Origin: Streptococcus sp.
Lineage (GTDB): Bacteria > Bacillota > Bacilli > Lactobacillales > Aerococcaceae
Assembly (NCBI GenBank): GCA_015264885.1
Contig: JABZYY010000019.1
Span: 1-17,405 of the forward strand
Length of the DNA stretch: 17,405 nt
Direction: 5' to 3'
Shown here: positions 1-7,361 of the stretch, piece by piece
Layout of the letters: the number at the start of each line of letters is the position of its first letter
How positions within the stretch are numbered: the first letter of the stretch is position 1
Translations under genes and position numbers: made by a program
The notes under the pieces: generated by a model
What the model saw: the letters and a program-made list of their open reading frames with translations, nothing else
Databases searched by the model: none
Told to the model about the DNA's origin: nothing

Positions 1-509
1 ACGAACGTTATGCCGCCTTCCAAGCAAAACAAGAAGCGATTGAAGCCGAAATCAAACGCATGCAATCGATTCGCTTGAAACCGACCGCTGAATTACAAGC
101 GTTCTTGGCGGAAAAAGGATCTGCGGAATTGAAAGACGGCATCCTTTTAAGCGACTTGTTGAAACGTCCAGAATTAAGCTATGACGAATTAGTAGGCTTT
201 GCCGGTGAAACGGTGGAAGTCTCTCGTGAAGTGAAAGAACAAGTAGAAATCTCGATTAAATACGAAGGCTATATTGCCAAAGCGATTGAAAAAGTGGAGA
301 AATTAAGACGTATGGAAGCCAAACGTATTCCAGCCAATATCGACTATGATGCGATTAATGGACTTGCGACCGAAGCGCGTCAACGTTTGAAATTGATTCA
401 ACCAGAAACGATTGCGCAAGCGAGCCGTATTAGTGGGGGGAACCCAGCCGACGTATCGATTTTGATGGTCTATATCGAACAAGGCAAGATTGCTAAAGTA
501 CAAGAATAA
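1..509 (+). CDS. mnmG: tRNA uridine-5-carboxymethylaminomethyl modification enzyme MnmG (GidA), C-terminal part
   Basis: This is the C-terminal ~168 residues of MnmG; the 5' end lies outside the window and the frame is open from base 3. MnmG works with MnmE as an FAD- and folate-dependent enzyme that installs the aminomethyl-type group on wobble uridine 34 of several tRNAs. The visible part is the helical C-terminal domain. It includes the highly conserved end block with [15 protein letters not shown] and QASRISGG (about bases 360-445), typical of the MnmE- and tRNA-contacting tail. The FAD-binding Rossmann region is not visible. The stop TAA (507-509) overlaps the ribosome binding site of rsmG, so the two are very probably cotranscribed, the usual arrangement near the origin in Firmicutes. 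The family call is secure. Confidence 0.96.
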   Translation, partial: ERYAAFQAKQEAIEAEIKRMQSIRLKPTAELQAFLAEKGSAELKDGILLSDLLKRPELSYDELVGFAGETVEVSREVKEQVEISIKYEGYIAKAIEKVEKLRRMEAKRIPANIDYDAINGLATEARQRLKLIQPETIAQASRISGGNPADVSILMVYIEQGKIAKVQE

Positions 510-519
510 GGAGGCGCGT

Positions 520-1233
520 ATGAAACCAGAAGAATTTTATCAAAGACTCCAAGAAGTGCATGGGATTACACTATCAGATGTACAAAAGAAGCAGTTCGAC
601 CAATATTTCCATCTATTAGTGGAATGGAATGAGAAGATGAACTTGACGGCGATTACGGATGAAGAAGGCGTGTATTTGAAGCATTTCTATGATTCATTGG
701 CGCTTGGATTCCACCACGAATTGACGGATCAAACGCTTTGCGACGTGGGTGCGGGCGCAGGATTTCCAAGTATTCCGTTAAAAATCGTCTTCCCAGACTT
801 GAAGGTGACGATTGTGGATTCGTTGAATAAACGCATTACCTTCTTGAATACATTAGTGGAGACGCTTGGGCTAAAAGACGTGCAGTGTTTCCATGACCGC
901 GCTGAAACCTTTGGGCAAAACAAGGCTTTCCGTGCGTCGTTTGATGTGGTGACTGCTCGTGCCGTTGCCAAACTTAGTGTATTGAGCGAATTTTGCATGC
1001 CGCTCGTGAAAAAGCAGGGCTATTTCCTCGCGTTAAAAGCAGCGCATACGGAAGTAGAGTTGGAAGAAGCGAAAAAAGCGATCGCGATTCTTGGTGGGAA
1101 AGTAGAAGGGGATGTCTCTTTCGATTTGCCATATGAAGGTGGAAACCGTCATGTTGTTACGATTTTAAAGACGAAGGAAACACCGAATAAATATCCAAGA
1201 AAACCAGGCCTTCCATTGAAGAAGCCGTTATAA
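520..1233 (+). CDS. rsmG: 16S rRNA (guanine527-N7)-methyltransferase RsmG (GidB)
   Basis: RsmG uses S-adenosylmethionine to methylate N7 of G527 in 16S rRNA; loss in other species gives low-level streptomycin resistance. The product is 237 residues, the normal family length. It shows the NLTAI block (41-45), KHFYDSL (54-60) and the SAM-binding glycine loop [15 protein letters not shown] (75-89), followed by VDSLNKR, which is typical of the family. I start at ATG 520 because AAGGAGG at 508-514 lies six bases upstream; an in-frame ATG at 490 falls inside mnmG and has no such site. It follows mnmG by 10 bases and ends just before a strong terminator. No noc or parAB genes follow it, as they do in Bacillus. 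Confidence 0.97.
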   Translation: MKPEEFYQRLQEVHGITLSDVQKKQFDQYFHLLVEWNEKMNLTAITDEEGVYLKHFYDSLALGFHHELTDQTLCDVGAGAGFPSIPLKIVFPDLKVTIVDSLNKRITFLNTLVETLGLKDVQCFHDRAETFGQNKAFRASFDVVTARAVAKLSVLSEFCMPLVKKQGYFLALKAAHTEVELEEAKKAIAILGGKVEGDVSFDLPYEGGNRHVVTILKTKETPNKYPRKPGLPLKKPL

Positions 1234-1237
1234 GCGA

Positions 1238-1270
1238 AAACCTCCTAGAAATTTTCTAGGAGGTTTCTTG
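1238..1270. terminator. Bidirectional intrinsic terminator between rsmG and the convergent nucleoid-protein gene
   Basis: A perfect 13-bp stem (1238-1250 with 1254-1266) closes a 3-base loop. On the plus strand it is followed by a short T-rich tract (TTTCTTGTTT). On the minus strand the opposite end gives TTTTCG. It sits 4 bases after the rsmG stop and 18 bases from the end of the convergent gene, so it probably serves both. Confidence 0.85.
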
Positions 1271-1287
1271 TTTAAGGTTAGATAGTA

Positions 1288-2289
1288 TTACGCGTTAAAT
1301 TTATTTAAGATACTTTCGATATTTTTTATCAGTACTGAAACAGAGCCGTCTGGATTGTTAATGAATTCCACCATTTCCTTGTTTTCATAGATTTCACTTG
1401 GAATGGTAATTTCGATTCCGTTGTCCAGTTTGAATTTTTGCTTGCTATATTTGCGTTCGTATTTTGGCACGTTCGTTACGGCAATTTTTTCTGGAACGCG
1501 TTCTTCGGTGATGGCTAACTGTGCGGCTTCACGTGCGAGTGGTTTTTCCTCGAACACCTTATCGAAGATGGCTGCGGCATCGATTTCGTCCTGTTCTTCC
1601 AGCTGGTGGAAGATGGCTTGTTGCGTCGTTGCTAGCGCTTTGTACGGTTCCTCGTCGTGTTTTTTCGCGATATGAGTGACCGTTTTTTTGATTTCCTTGA
1701 TTTGTTCTTTCGTTGTGACTGGCACCGTGATTTCTAAGAATTTTTCAGAGAAATAGGCAGTCTTTTGGCCTTCCATCACTACTTTTTTCTCGATTAAGTG
1801 GTAGTTTCCGTTTGATAAATCCACGATAAAAGCTTCCGAAGGTTTTTGCGTCGCGTTTGGTAAGATGGCGTGATTTTGTAAAATCGTATTGCTAACGGCT
1901 TCGCCTTCATAATCGACAAAGTGAGTGACTTTTGAACTGTAATCGAGGCGAATCATTCCAAATAGTGTACCACCTGTATCGCTTGTTCCTGTAAAGAATA
2001 AGTAATCCGCTGGTCCGATTTCTTCTGCTGGAGCAATAAGAGCAAAGAGCTTATCGGCTAACTGTTGCGTCTTTTCTAAGAAAGAAATGCTTTCATCTGC
2101 CAGATACCCAAGAAGCGGTTCGCTAGAAGCTAATTGACCGATATGTGGGTCGCCTTTTTTGATTTTATCTACGAGTTTTGTGATGTATTCAATGAGAAAT
2201 GGGTCGCCCAGTTGCAGTGGCGCCTGTGATAAGAGTAAGTTTCCTGAATTTTTATCTAAAATATGTAAAACGGCTTCGTTAATGAGCAT
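1288..2289 (-). CDS. 37-kDa nucleoid-associated protein (NA37/YejK family)
   Basis: The 333-residue product matches what I recall of the NA37 (YejK/NdpA) family, both in length and in its N-terminus, with LINEAVLHILDKNSG followed by LLLSQAPLQL. This opening block is characteristic of the Firmicute members. The family is nucleoid-associated by fractionation in E. coli, but its molecular role is poorly defined. The sequence is soluble, charged in the middle (about residues 190-250 are rich in K and E) and has no signal peptide or membrane segment. On the minus strand AAAGGAG lies about 10 bases before the ATG. It is transcribed alone, divergently from ogt, and ends against the shared terminator at 1238-1270. 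The family assignment is by motif memory, not by search. Confidence 0.8.
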   Translation of the reverse strand: MLINEAVLHILDKNSGNLLLSQAPLQLGDPFLIEYITKLVDKIKKGDPHIGQLASSEPLLGYLADESISFLEKTQQLADKLFALIAPAEEIGPADYLFFTGTSDTGGTLFGMIRLDYSSKVTHFVDYEGEAVSNTILQNHAILPNATQKPSEAFIVDLSNGNYHLIEKKVVMEGQKTAYFSEKFLEITVPVTTKEQIKEIKKTVTHIAKKHDEEPYKALATTQQAIFHQLEEQDEIDAAAIFDKVFEEKPLAREAAQLAITEERVPEKIAVTNVPKYERKYSKQKFKLDNGIEITIPSEIYENKEMVEFINNPDGSVSVLIKNIESILNKFNA

Positions 2290-2307
2290 GAATGTGCTCC
2301 TTTCCTA

Positions 2308-2335
2308 TTTCATTCGATAGAAAATATTATATAAT
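2308..2335 (+). promoter_or_regulatory. Probable promoter of the ogt-exporter pair
   Basis: A perfect TATAAT lies at 2330-2335, 41 bases before the ogt start. The only -35 candidate with suitable spacing is the poor TTTCAT at 2308-2313 (16-base spacer). Because it shares bases with the minus-strand -10, the two promoters are likely to interfere with each other. Confidence 0.45.
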
Positions 2336-2354
2336 AGAAAAATAGATTTGTAAT
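2326..2354 (-). promoter_or_regulatory. Promoter of the nucleoid-associated protein gene
   Basis: On the minus strand ATTACA (2354-2349) is followed after 17 bases by TATAAT (2331-2326), about 37 bases upstream of the start codon. The -10 box overlaps the divergent plus-strand -10 at 2330-2335. Confidence 0.6.
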
Positions 2355-2375
2355 GAAAAACGAGGGGAGTGCGCC

Positions 2376-2915
2376 ATGGCGGTTTTAACGAAGATAGAAA
2401 CACCATTAGGAACCGTAATTGTATCTAGTGACGGGCAGTCGTTGACGGGATTATGGTTTGCAGGGCAAAAATACGAGTGCGCCTTTGTGGAAGACGCAGT
2501 ATGGGACGATTCGTTGCCGTTGTGGAAGACTGTGAAACAGGCGCTGGAGGACTATTTCCAAGGAGTGGGCGATGTAACTTCTGCCGTGCCAATTGCATTT
2601 GTAGGAGGGACAGCCTTCCAAAAAGCGGTATGGGACGTCTTGACAGAAATCCCCTATCAAACCGTGTGGACGTATAAAGACGTGGCCGAACGTGTCGAGG
2701 AAAAGCTAGGGCGAAAGACTTCCTCGCGAGCGGTGGGGACAGCCATCGGAAGAAATCCAATCAGTCTCTTTGTACCATGCCACCGCGTCGTAGCTACAAC
2801 AGGAGCATTAACAGGCTATGCAGGAGGTGTGGAGCGAAAACGCGCGCTGCTTGCTCTTGAGGGGCATCGCATCACAAAAGACAAAGTGTCGAAAGGAGAA
2901 AGGCATGAAGCTTAA
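2376..2915 (+). CDS. ogt: Methylated-DNA--[protein]-cysteine S-methyltransferase
   Basis: This suicide enzyme transfers alkyl groups from O6-alkylguanine in DNA to its own cysteine. The 179-residue protein has the usual N-terminal ribonuclease-H-like part (opening with TPLGTVIVSSDG) and the catalytic domain from about residue 79 (GTAFQKAVWDVLTEIPYQTVWTY). The active-site PCHRV has Cys135, with the helix-turn-helix arginine region just before it (SSRAVGTAIGRNPIS). GYAGGVERKRALLALEG closes the domain. The start at 2376 is preceded by GAGGGGAG. Its last 11 bases overlap the start of the exporter gene, whose ribosome binding site lies inside ogt, so the two are translationally coupled. The distinction between Ogt and AdaB-type names is not certain from sequence alone. 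Confidence 0.93.
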   Translation: MAVLTKIETPLGTVIVSSDGQSLTGLWFAGQKYECAFVEDAVWDDSLPLWKTVKQALEDYFQGVGDVTSAVPIAFVGGTAFQKAVWDVLTEIPYQTVWTYKDVAERVEEKLGRKTSSRAVGTAIGRNPISLFVPCHRVVATTGALTGYAGGVERKRALLALEGHRITKDKVSKGERHEA

Positions 2916-3882
2916 AATTGCAAAGGTCATTGTATCGGCGTTTGTGGCGCTACTCGTGGCACAGGCACTGAACTTAACGACGCCATCCGCGGCAGCCATT
3001 ATTGCGATTCTCAGTGTCATGGACACGAAGAAAGTTTCGCTTGCGGCTACAGGGCAAAGGCTCGCGGCAGCCGTTTTGGCGCTTGTAATCGGAATGGGAA
3101 TATTCGCTGTTTTTGGATTTGACGTGACGAGTTTCGGGTTGTATCTTCTTTGCTACATTCCTTTAGCGTATCTCTTAAAAGTGGATATCGGCGTGGCTCC
3201 GAGTACCGTCCTTGTGATTCACCTTTGGACGCAGCAACAACTTACTTTCAGCCTCTTCGTCAATGAACTCTTGCTTGTCACCATTGGGGCTGGTGTGGCG
3301 ATTTTACTGAACTGGTATATGCCATCGTATCGCCAAGAAATCGAACGTGTCCGAGAGGAAATTGAAGATAAAATGCGTGAAGTTCTCTTGAAGATGTCAG
3401 GATTCCTGACGATTGGAAATGGAAGAAATGATGGCGAAGTGCTTCAGTTGTTGAAGGAAAAGTTGAGCGAGGCACGCGAATATGTACGACTCGAAGAGGA
3501 AAATCATTTAACCAAAGAAGTGACTTACGATTATCAATATTTCGAAATGCGCCGCGATCAAAGCAAGCTCTTGGAAATCATGGCTGCTAACTTAAACGAG
3601 TTCTGCTGGGACGGAGAAGAGATGGCGATTCTGTCGGGGATGTTTAAACAGACCGCACAGCAGTTAGCGGAACAAAATACGGCGAGTCAATTAATCGATG
3701 ACATTGAAGACTTGTTGGAACATTTTCGCGAACGACCACTGCCACAAACGCGTTGTGATTTCGAAAAACGTGCGCAGTTATATCAGTTATTACGCGATTT
3801 GAAACGATTTGTACAATTGAAAGTCGATTTCTTCCAAATGTATGGCGTTCATTATTTCAAGAAGGTCGGAGAAAAGGAATAG
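2905..3882 (+). CDS. Aromatic acid exporter family protein (ArAE_1 / former DUF939)
   Basis: The 325-residue protein has an N-terminal membrane half with about five or six hydrophobic spans in residues 5-137 (for example IVSAFVALLVAQAL, AAAVLALVIGMGIFAVFG and LLLVTIGAGVAILLNWY). A soluble, strongly charged helical half follows (about 145-325). This is the plan of the Firmicute aromatic acid exporter family with its C-terminal helical domain. Substrates are unknown, and the name rests on distant similarity to aromatic-acid efflux pumps. ATG 2905 is chosen over an upstream in-frame ATG at 2818 because AAAGGAG at 2892-2898 precedes it and the upstream extension is hydrophilic and lies inside ogt. 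An in-frame open stretch of 32 codons follows the TAG stop (see findings). Confidence 0.82.
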   Translation: MKLKIAKVIVSAFVALLVAQALNLTTPSAAAIIAILSVMDTKKVSLAATGQRLAAAVLALVIGMGIFAVFGFDVTSFGLYLLCYIPLAYLLKVDIGVAPSTVLVIHLWTQQQLTFSLFVNELLLVTIGAGVAILLNWYMPSYRQEIERVREEIEDKMREVLLKMSGFLTIGNGRNDGEVLQLLKEKLSEAREYVRLEEENHLTKEVTYDYQYFEMRRDQSKLLEIMAANLNEFCWDGEEMAILSGMFKQTAQQLAEQNTASQLIDDIEDLLEHFRERPLPQTRCDFEKRAQLYQLLRDLKRFVQLKVDFFQMYGVHYFKKVGEKE

Positions 3883-3963
3883 GGACTATTGCTCTTTGTA
3901 CAGGAGGCAGGAATTTATCCGACGTTGGCTTTTCAAAACAAACGATTCGAACAATTCATCTTT

Positions 3964-3998
3964 AACCTTGTTTTTCTATGAGAAAGACAAGGTTTTTT
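3964..3998 (+). terminator. Intrinsic terminator of the ogt-exporter unit
   Basis: A 14-bp stem with one G-U pair (3964-3977 with 3981-3994) closes on a 3-base ATG loop and runs into six T. It lies 81 bases after the exporter stop, so the preceding 80 bases are 3' untranslated sequence. Confidence 0.85.
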
Positions 3999-4049
3999 GT
4001 GTATTTACGCGGATATACTAGAGCTGACACTAAATTAGGAGGATAAATT

Positions 4050-4610
4050 ATGGAAGGAAAAGGGTTAGCGGAGGTTGTCCATTTAGCAAAGGAGGATGAA
4101 GAGGAAGCAATCACCGAATTATTGCGGCGTTTTGACCCATTGATTATGAGCATTCATCACCATTATTTTTTTCATGAAATGGATCAAGACGATTTTGCGC
4201 AGGAAGCCCGTATCATGATGCTTCGGGCGGTGCATAAGTACGATGAGAATCATGCCGTCTCATTTGCTGGATATTACCAGCGCTGCTTGAAAAATCTAGC
4301 GGTGGAGTGCCTGCGCAGGGAACACAGGCAGCGGCTCATTCCACACGAGTTAGTCGTTCGCGGAGAAAAGGCGGAACTCGCATTACTCTCGGCATCGGTG
4401 GATTCGTGCGAGCGGCAAGTGCTTTTGCATGAAGAGGCGGAGGAATATTTTCACCACCTTTCCCGCTTTGAAAGGGATGTGTTTTTAGGAGTGTTGGACG
4501 GGGCGACGTTTGAGGAGATGGCGGACCATTTTGATAAATCGGTCACGTCCATCAAGGGAGCTCACAAGCGGTGCAAGAAGAAATTCAAAGACTATATTGG
4601 AGAAGGGTGA
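4050..4610 (+). CDS. Sigma-70-family RNA polymerase sigma factor, ComX/SigH-like
   Basis: The 186-residue protein has the two-domain plan of small alternative sigma factors. Region 2 spans about residues 25-92, with MDQDDFAQEARIMMLRAVHKYD, then GYYQRCLKNLAVECLRREHRQR. Region 4 spans about 135-182, with the helix-turn-helix FEEMADHFDKSVTSIKGAHK and a lysine-rich end. The layout and the DQDDFAQEA segment recall the competence sigma factors of streptococci (ComX) and SigH-like factors of other Lactobacillales; a competence role is inference. AGGAGG at 4037-4042 sits seven bases before the ATG. A TATACT at 4014-4019 could be its -10, but no convincing -35 lies upstream. It is monocistronic: a terminator precedes it and the queT leader follows. 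Confidence 0.85.
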   Translation: MEGKGLAEVVHLAKEDEEEAITELLRRFDPLIMSIHHHYFFHEMDQDDFAQEARIMMLRAVHKYDENHAVSFAGYYQRCLKNLAVECLRREHRQRLIPHELVVRGEKAELALLSASVDSCERQVLLHEEAEEYFHHLSRFERDVFLGVLDGATFEEMADHFDKSVTSIKGAHKRCKKKFKDYIGEG

Positions 4611-4659
4611 CGCTAAAAGTAGACGGATTTATTTTGCTGGTTAATTTTTTAAAGCTATG

Positions 4660-4685
4660 ACTACCAATCTGAAACGGTTTGTAGT
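4660..4685 (+). repeat. Imperfect inverted repeat upstream of the queT leader
   Basis: Bases 4660-4669 pair with 4676-4685 (nine pairs including one G-T, and one C-T mismatch) around a six-base TGAAAC loop. There is no T-run after it, so it is not a classic terminator. Its right arm overlaps a possible -10 (TACAAT, 4685-4690), which suits an operator or a chance structure. Confidence 0.4.
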
Positions 4686-4714
4686 ACAATAGCTCGTGGC
4701 GATTTTTTTGCCGA

Positions 4715-4752
4715 TGAGGTTCGAAACCATCCCTCAATAAAAAACTAGGAGG
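4715..4752 (+). promoter_or_regulatory. preQ1-I riboswitch controlling queT
   Basis: The sequence fits the small type I preQ1 aptamer. A five-base P1 stem (4715-4719 TGAGG with 4732-4736 CCTCA) encloses a loop with TTCGAAACCATCC. The A-rich tail ATAAAAAACTAGG follows. Bases at the end of the tail are expected to pair with loop cytosines, forming the pseudoknot that encloses preQ1. The tail runs directly into the Shine-Dalgarno AGGAGG (4747-4752), seven bases from the start of queT. Ligand binding should therefore hide the ribosome binding site, which means translational control with no separate terminator. The downstream transporter gene supports the call. Confidence 0.88.
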
Positions 4753-4759
4753 CAGTAAC

Positions 4760-5269
4760 ATGCAAAATAAAAAAACAAAATTGATTGTCATTAACGCAAT
4801 CGTCGCAGCGCTATATGTGGTCGTTACATCATTAACAGCATTTATGTCATTTGGAAATATTCAATTCCGTATCGCAGAAATTCTAAACCACTTATTCGCT
4901 TTTGACAAAAAATACGGAATCGGTGTGGTTGCCGGTGTATTACTTGTCAACTCAGTATTTATGTCAGCATCTGGTCTAGGTTGGTATGACTTAGTATTCG
5001 GATTAGGACATTCTATTGTTTCATTCGCTATCAGCGCATTGATCTTCAAATCAGTGAAAGATGTTAAAACACGTATGTTTGTTTTAGCAGGTGTCTTCAG
5101 TGTGATGATTTTCTTAGTAGCGATTGAATTGAACTTAGCGCTAGAATTACCATTCTGGTTAAGCTATGGTGAAACATTCTTTGGTGAAATCGTCGTATTA
5201 TTAGCGGGTGTTCCGTTGATGACGGCATTAAACAAAGCCATCGATTTGAAAAAATTAATCAATGATTAA
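4760..5269 (+). CDS. queT: Queuosine precursor ECF transporter S component QueT
   Basis: QueT is the substrate-binding membrane subunit of an energy-coupling-factor transporter that imports a queuosine precursor such as preQ1. It works with the shared EcfA/EcfA'/EcfT module, which is not in this window. The 169-residue protein is almost wholly hydrophobic with about five or six spans. It carries conserved-looking blocks such as FGNIQFRIAEILNHL (near 31-45), GVVAGVLLVNSVF and SYGETFFGEIVVLLAGVPLM. The preQ1-I riboswitch directly upstream supports the substrate assignment. It appears monocistronic, with a terminator right after the stop. Confidence 0.93.
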   Translation: MQNKKTKLIVINAIVAALYVVVTSLTAFMSFGNIQFRIAEILNHLFAFDKKYGIGVVAGVLLVNSVFMSASGLGWYDLVFGLGHSIVSFAISALIFKSVKDVKTRMFVLAGVFSVMIFLVAIELNLALELPFWLSYGETFFGEIVVLLAGVPLMTALNKAIDLKKLIND

Positions 5270-5276
5270 TCAACAG

Positions 5277-5306
5277 ACGTCCGAGCACGATGCTTGGGCG
5301 TTTTTT
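5277..5306 (+). terminator. Intrinsic terminator of queT
   Basis: An 11-bp stem with two G-U pairs (5277-5287 with 5291-5301) and a CGA loop is followed by a run of six T, eight bases after the queT stop. Confidence 0.85.
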
Positions 5307-5365
5307 GATTGCAAGAACTCACTATTTTATGTAGAGTTAAGAGGAGACCTAAAGGAGGAATACAA

Positions 5366-6004
5366 ATGGAGTTATTAAGCATTCCAGTAGGACGTTTAGA
5401 AGAAAATGTCTACTTTTTAATTGATGAGAATAAAGAAACAGTGATTTTTGACCCAGGTGCACAAGCCGAGTACATTAAAGAACTAATTAAAGAAGAAGGA
5501 TTGAAGCCAGTTGCGATTGTATTAACACACGCGCACGGAGACCATATCGGAGCCGTGGACGCGCTTCGTGAGGAGTACAATATTCCAATGTATATGAACG
5601 AGTTGGAAAAAGTATTCTTACACGATCCTGAATTGAACCGTTCATACTACTCTGGCGAAAATATTACAGTGAAGCCAGCGGACGGTTATTTCCCTAAAGA
5701 AATGGGTAAATGGAAAATCGGAAGCTTTGAACCAGAATTAGCACATATTCCAGGGCACTCACCTGGTGGAACGATCTTCATTTTCAGAGAAAATGGATTC
5801 GTCATCGGTGGAGACGTGATGTTTAAAGGCAGCGTTGGACGTAGTGATTTCCCATACGGAAGCCATAAAGAGTTAATGGAAGGCATCCATAAGTATTTAT
5901 TGCCATTACCTGCTGAAACAGTGATTTTCCCAGGACACGGGGAACCAACAACGCTAAAAGATGAAATTGCGACAAACCCATTCTTAAATGGCGCAACAAG
6001 ATAA
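5366..6004 (+). CDS. MBL-fold metallo-hydrolase, glyoxalase II-like
   Basis: The 212-residue protein has the metal ligands of the metallo-beta-lactamase superfamily: THAHGDH at 54-60, His131 in PGHSPGG, Asp150 in GGDVMFKGSVGRSD and His191 in PGHGEPT. The last two blocks are typical of the small glyoxalase II-like (YqgX-type) hydrolases of Firmicutes. The substrate cannot be told from sequence; a thioester such as a hydroxyacyl-thiol is plausible. ATG 5366 is chosen because AAAGGAGG at 5351-5358 precedes it. An in-frame ATG at 5309 has no ribosome binding site and lies next to the preceding terminator. It is the first gene of a four-gene run in the same direction with tatD, rnmV and rsmA. Confidence 0.92.
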   Translation: MELLSIPVGRLEENVYFLIDENKETVIFDPGAQAEYIKELIKEEGLKPVAIVLTHAHGDHIGAVDALREEYNIPMYMNELEKVFLHDPELNRSYYSGENITVKPADGYFPKEMGKWKIGSFEPELAHIPGHSPGGTIFIFRENGFVIGGDVMFKGSVGRSDFPYGSHKELMEGIHKYLLPLPAETVIFPGHGEPTTLKDEIATNPFLNGATR

Positions 6005-6015
6005 GAGGCGAAATT

Positions 6016-6798
6016 ATGATTTTTGATACGCATACGCATTTAAATGTATCTGCGTTTGAAGGAGAAGAAAAAGAGGTCATCGCGCGTGCAAAGGAGCTAG
6101 CAGTGACGCGCTTTGCGGTGGTGGGATTCGATACGGACACGATTACGCGTAGTCTGGAGCTTAGCGAAGAGTTCAAAGAAGTGGTTTCAATTATCGGATG
6201 GCATCCAACTGAAGCTTATCGATACAATATTGAAATCGAAGAATGGCTACAGGAACGTTTGACGCATCCGCAAGTAGTTGCGATGGGGGAAATGGGTCTG
6301 GATTATTATTGGAAAGATTCAACGCCCGAGGAACAGGACAAGGTGTTCCGTCGCCAAATTGCGATTGCCAAAGAAATGAAATTGCCGATTGTGATTCATA
6401 ACCGCGATGCGACCGAGGATTGCTACAAGATTCTAAAAGAAGAAGGCATTCAAGATATCGGGGGGATTATGCATAGTTATAATGGCGATGTGGAATTTAT
6501 GAAACGTTTCTTAGACTTAGGCATGCATATTTCCTTTAGCGGGGTGACGACGTTTAAAAACGCGCCGCAAGTTCGTGAATGTGCAAAATTAGTCCCATTC
6601 GACCGTATGTTAGTGGAAACCGATGCGCCGTATTTAGCTCCGGTGCCTTACCGTGGAAAGAGAAACGAACCCGGCTATACGCGTTATGTGGTTGAAACGA
6701 TTGCCAAAGAACGCGGCCTTGCTTGGGAAGAAGTGGCGGCTCAAACGACACAAAATGCCATCAAGCTATTCCGCATGGAAGAAAGAGGCTTGCTATGA
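6016..6798 (+). CDS. tatD: TatD-family metal-dependent deoxyribonuclease
   Basis: The 260-residue protein is full length for the family and has all the metal-site positions: HTH at residues 6-8, Glu92 in GEMGLDYYW, His128 in VIHNRDA, His153 in MHSYNG and Asp203 in VETDAPYLAP. TatD proteins are Mg-dependent 3'-5' exonucleases or endonucleases acting on DNA in repair and turnover. Despite the name there is no role in Tat export. It begins 11 bases after the MBL hydrolase and overlaps rnmV by four bases (ATGA), a common neighbourhood in Firmicutes. The ribosome binding site (AAGAGGCG) is moderate, consistent with coupling to the upstream gene. Confidence 0.94.
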   Translation: MIFDTHTHLNVSAFEGEEKEVIARAKELAVTRFAVVGFDTDTITRSLELSEEFKEVVSIIGWHPTEAYRYNIEIEEWLQERLTHPQVVAMGEMGLDYYWKDSTPEEQDKVFRRQIAIAKEMKLPIVIHNRDATEDCYKILKEEGIQDIGGIMHSYNGDVEFMKRFLDLGMHISFSGVTTFKNAPQVRECAKLVPFDRMLVETDAPYLAPVPYRGKRNEPGYTRYVVETIAKERGLAWEEVAAQTTQNAIKLFRMEERGLL

Positions 6799-7361
6799 AT
6801 CCAGTCATTGTCGTAGAAGGGCGAGACGATACAAGACGCTTGAGAGAAATCTATCCGGATATTGAAACGATTGAAACGAACGGTTCGGCAATTGACGAAG
6901 AAACGATTGCGCTCATTCAAAAGGCGCTGCAAACACGTGAAGTGATTGTGTTTACGGACCCAGATTATCCAGGAACTCGTATTCGCAACATCATTCAAGA
7001 GCGCGTACCTGGCGTGAAACATGCCTTTATCGAACGTGCAGAAGCCGTCAGAAAAGACAATCATAAGAGCCTTGGGGTGGAACACGCGAGTACCGCATCT
7101 ATTCAGCGAGCGCTTGAATCGGTGCATGAGATTTCAACAGAGCCCGGAGAGCCCGTGATTTCGCAATCAACACTGATGGCGCTTGGGTTTATCGGACGAC
7201 CAGATTCAGCAACGAGACGTCAAAAGGTGGCGGATTTTCTAAAAATCGGCCATACGAATGGAAAACAGTTCGCGAAAAGATTACAATTATTTGGTATTAC
7301 AGAAGAACAATTAAGGGCGGCGCTTGAGGCTGTCTTAGAAAATGAGGACAAACATGAATGA
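6795..7361 (+). CDS. rnmV: Ribonuclease M5
   Basis: RNase M5 makes the final double cleavage that matures 5S rRNA in low-GC Gram-positives, acting on precursor bound by ribosomal protein L18. The 188-residue protein has the Toprim catalytic motifs at its N-terminus: VEGRDD (Glu8, Asp11, Asp12) and FTDPDYPG (Asp55, Asp57), followed by [16 protein letters not shown]. The second half holds GVEHAS, conserved in the family. I start at ATG 6795, which overlaps the tatD stop as ATGA and has AAGAGG upstream. An earlier in-frame ATG at 6723 would lie inside tatD in another frame and encodes unrelated sequence. The last 8 bases overlap rsmA. Confidence 0.96.
   Translation: MNPVIVVEGRDDTRRLREIYPDIETIETNGSAIDEETIALIQKALQTREVIVFTDPDYPGTRIRNIIQERVPGVKHAFIERAEAVRKDNHKSLGVEHASTASIQRALESVHEISTEPGEPVISQSTLMALGFIGRPDSATRRQKVADFLKIGHTNGKQFAKRLQLFGITEEQLRAALEAVLENEDKHE

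Noticed and set aside
1234..1287. Expected noc-parA-parB genes after rsmG
   Set aside because: No such genes follow. The absence is common in Lactobacillales, so it was not treated as a finding.
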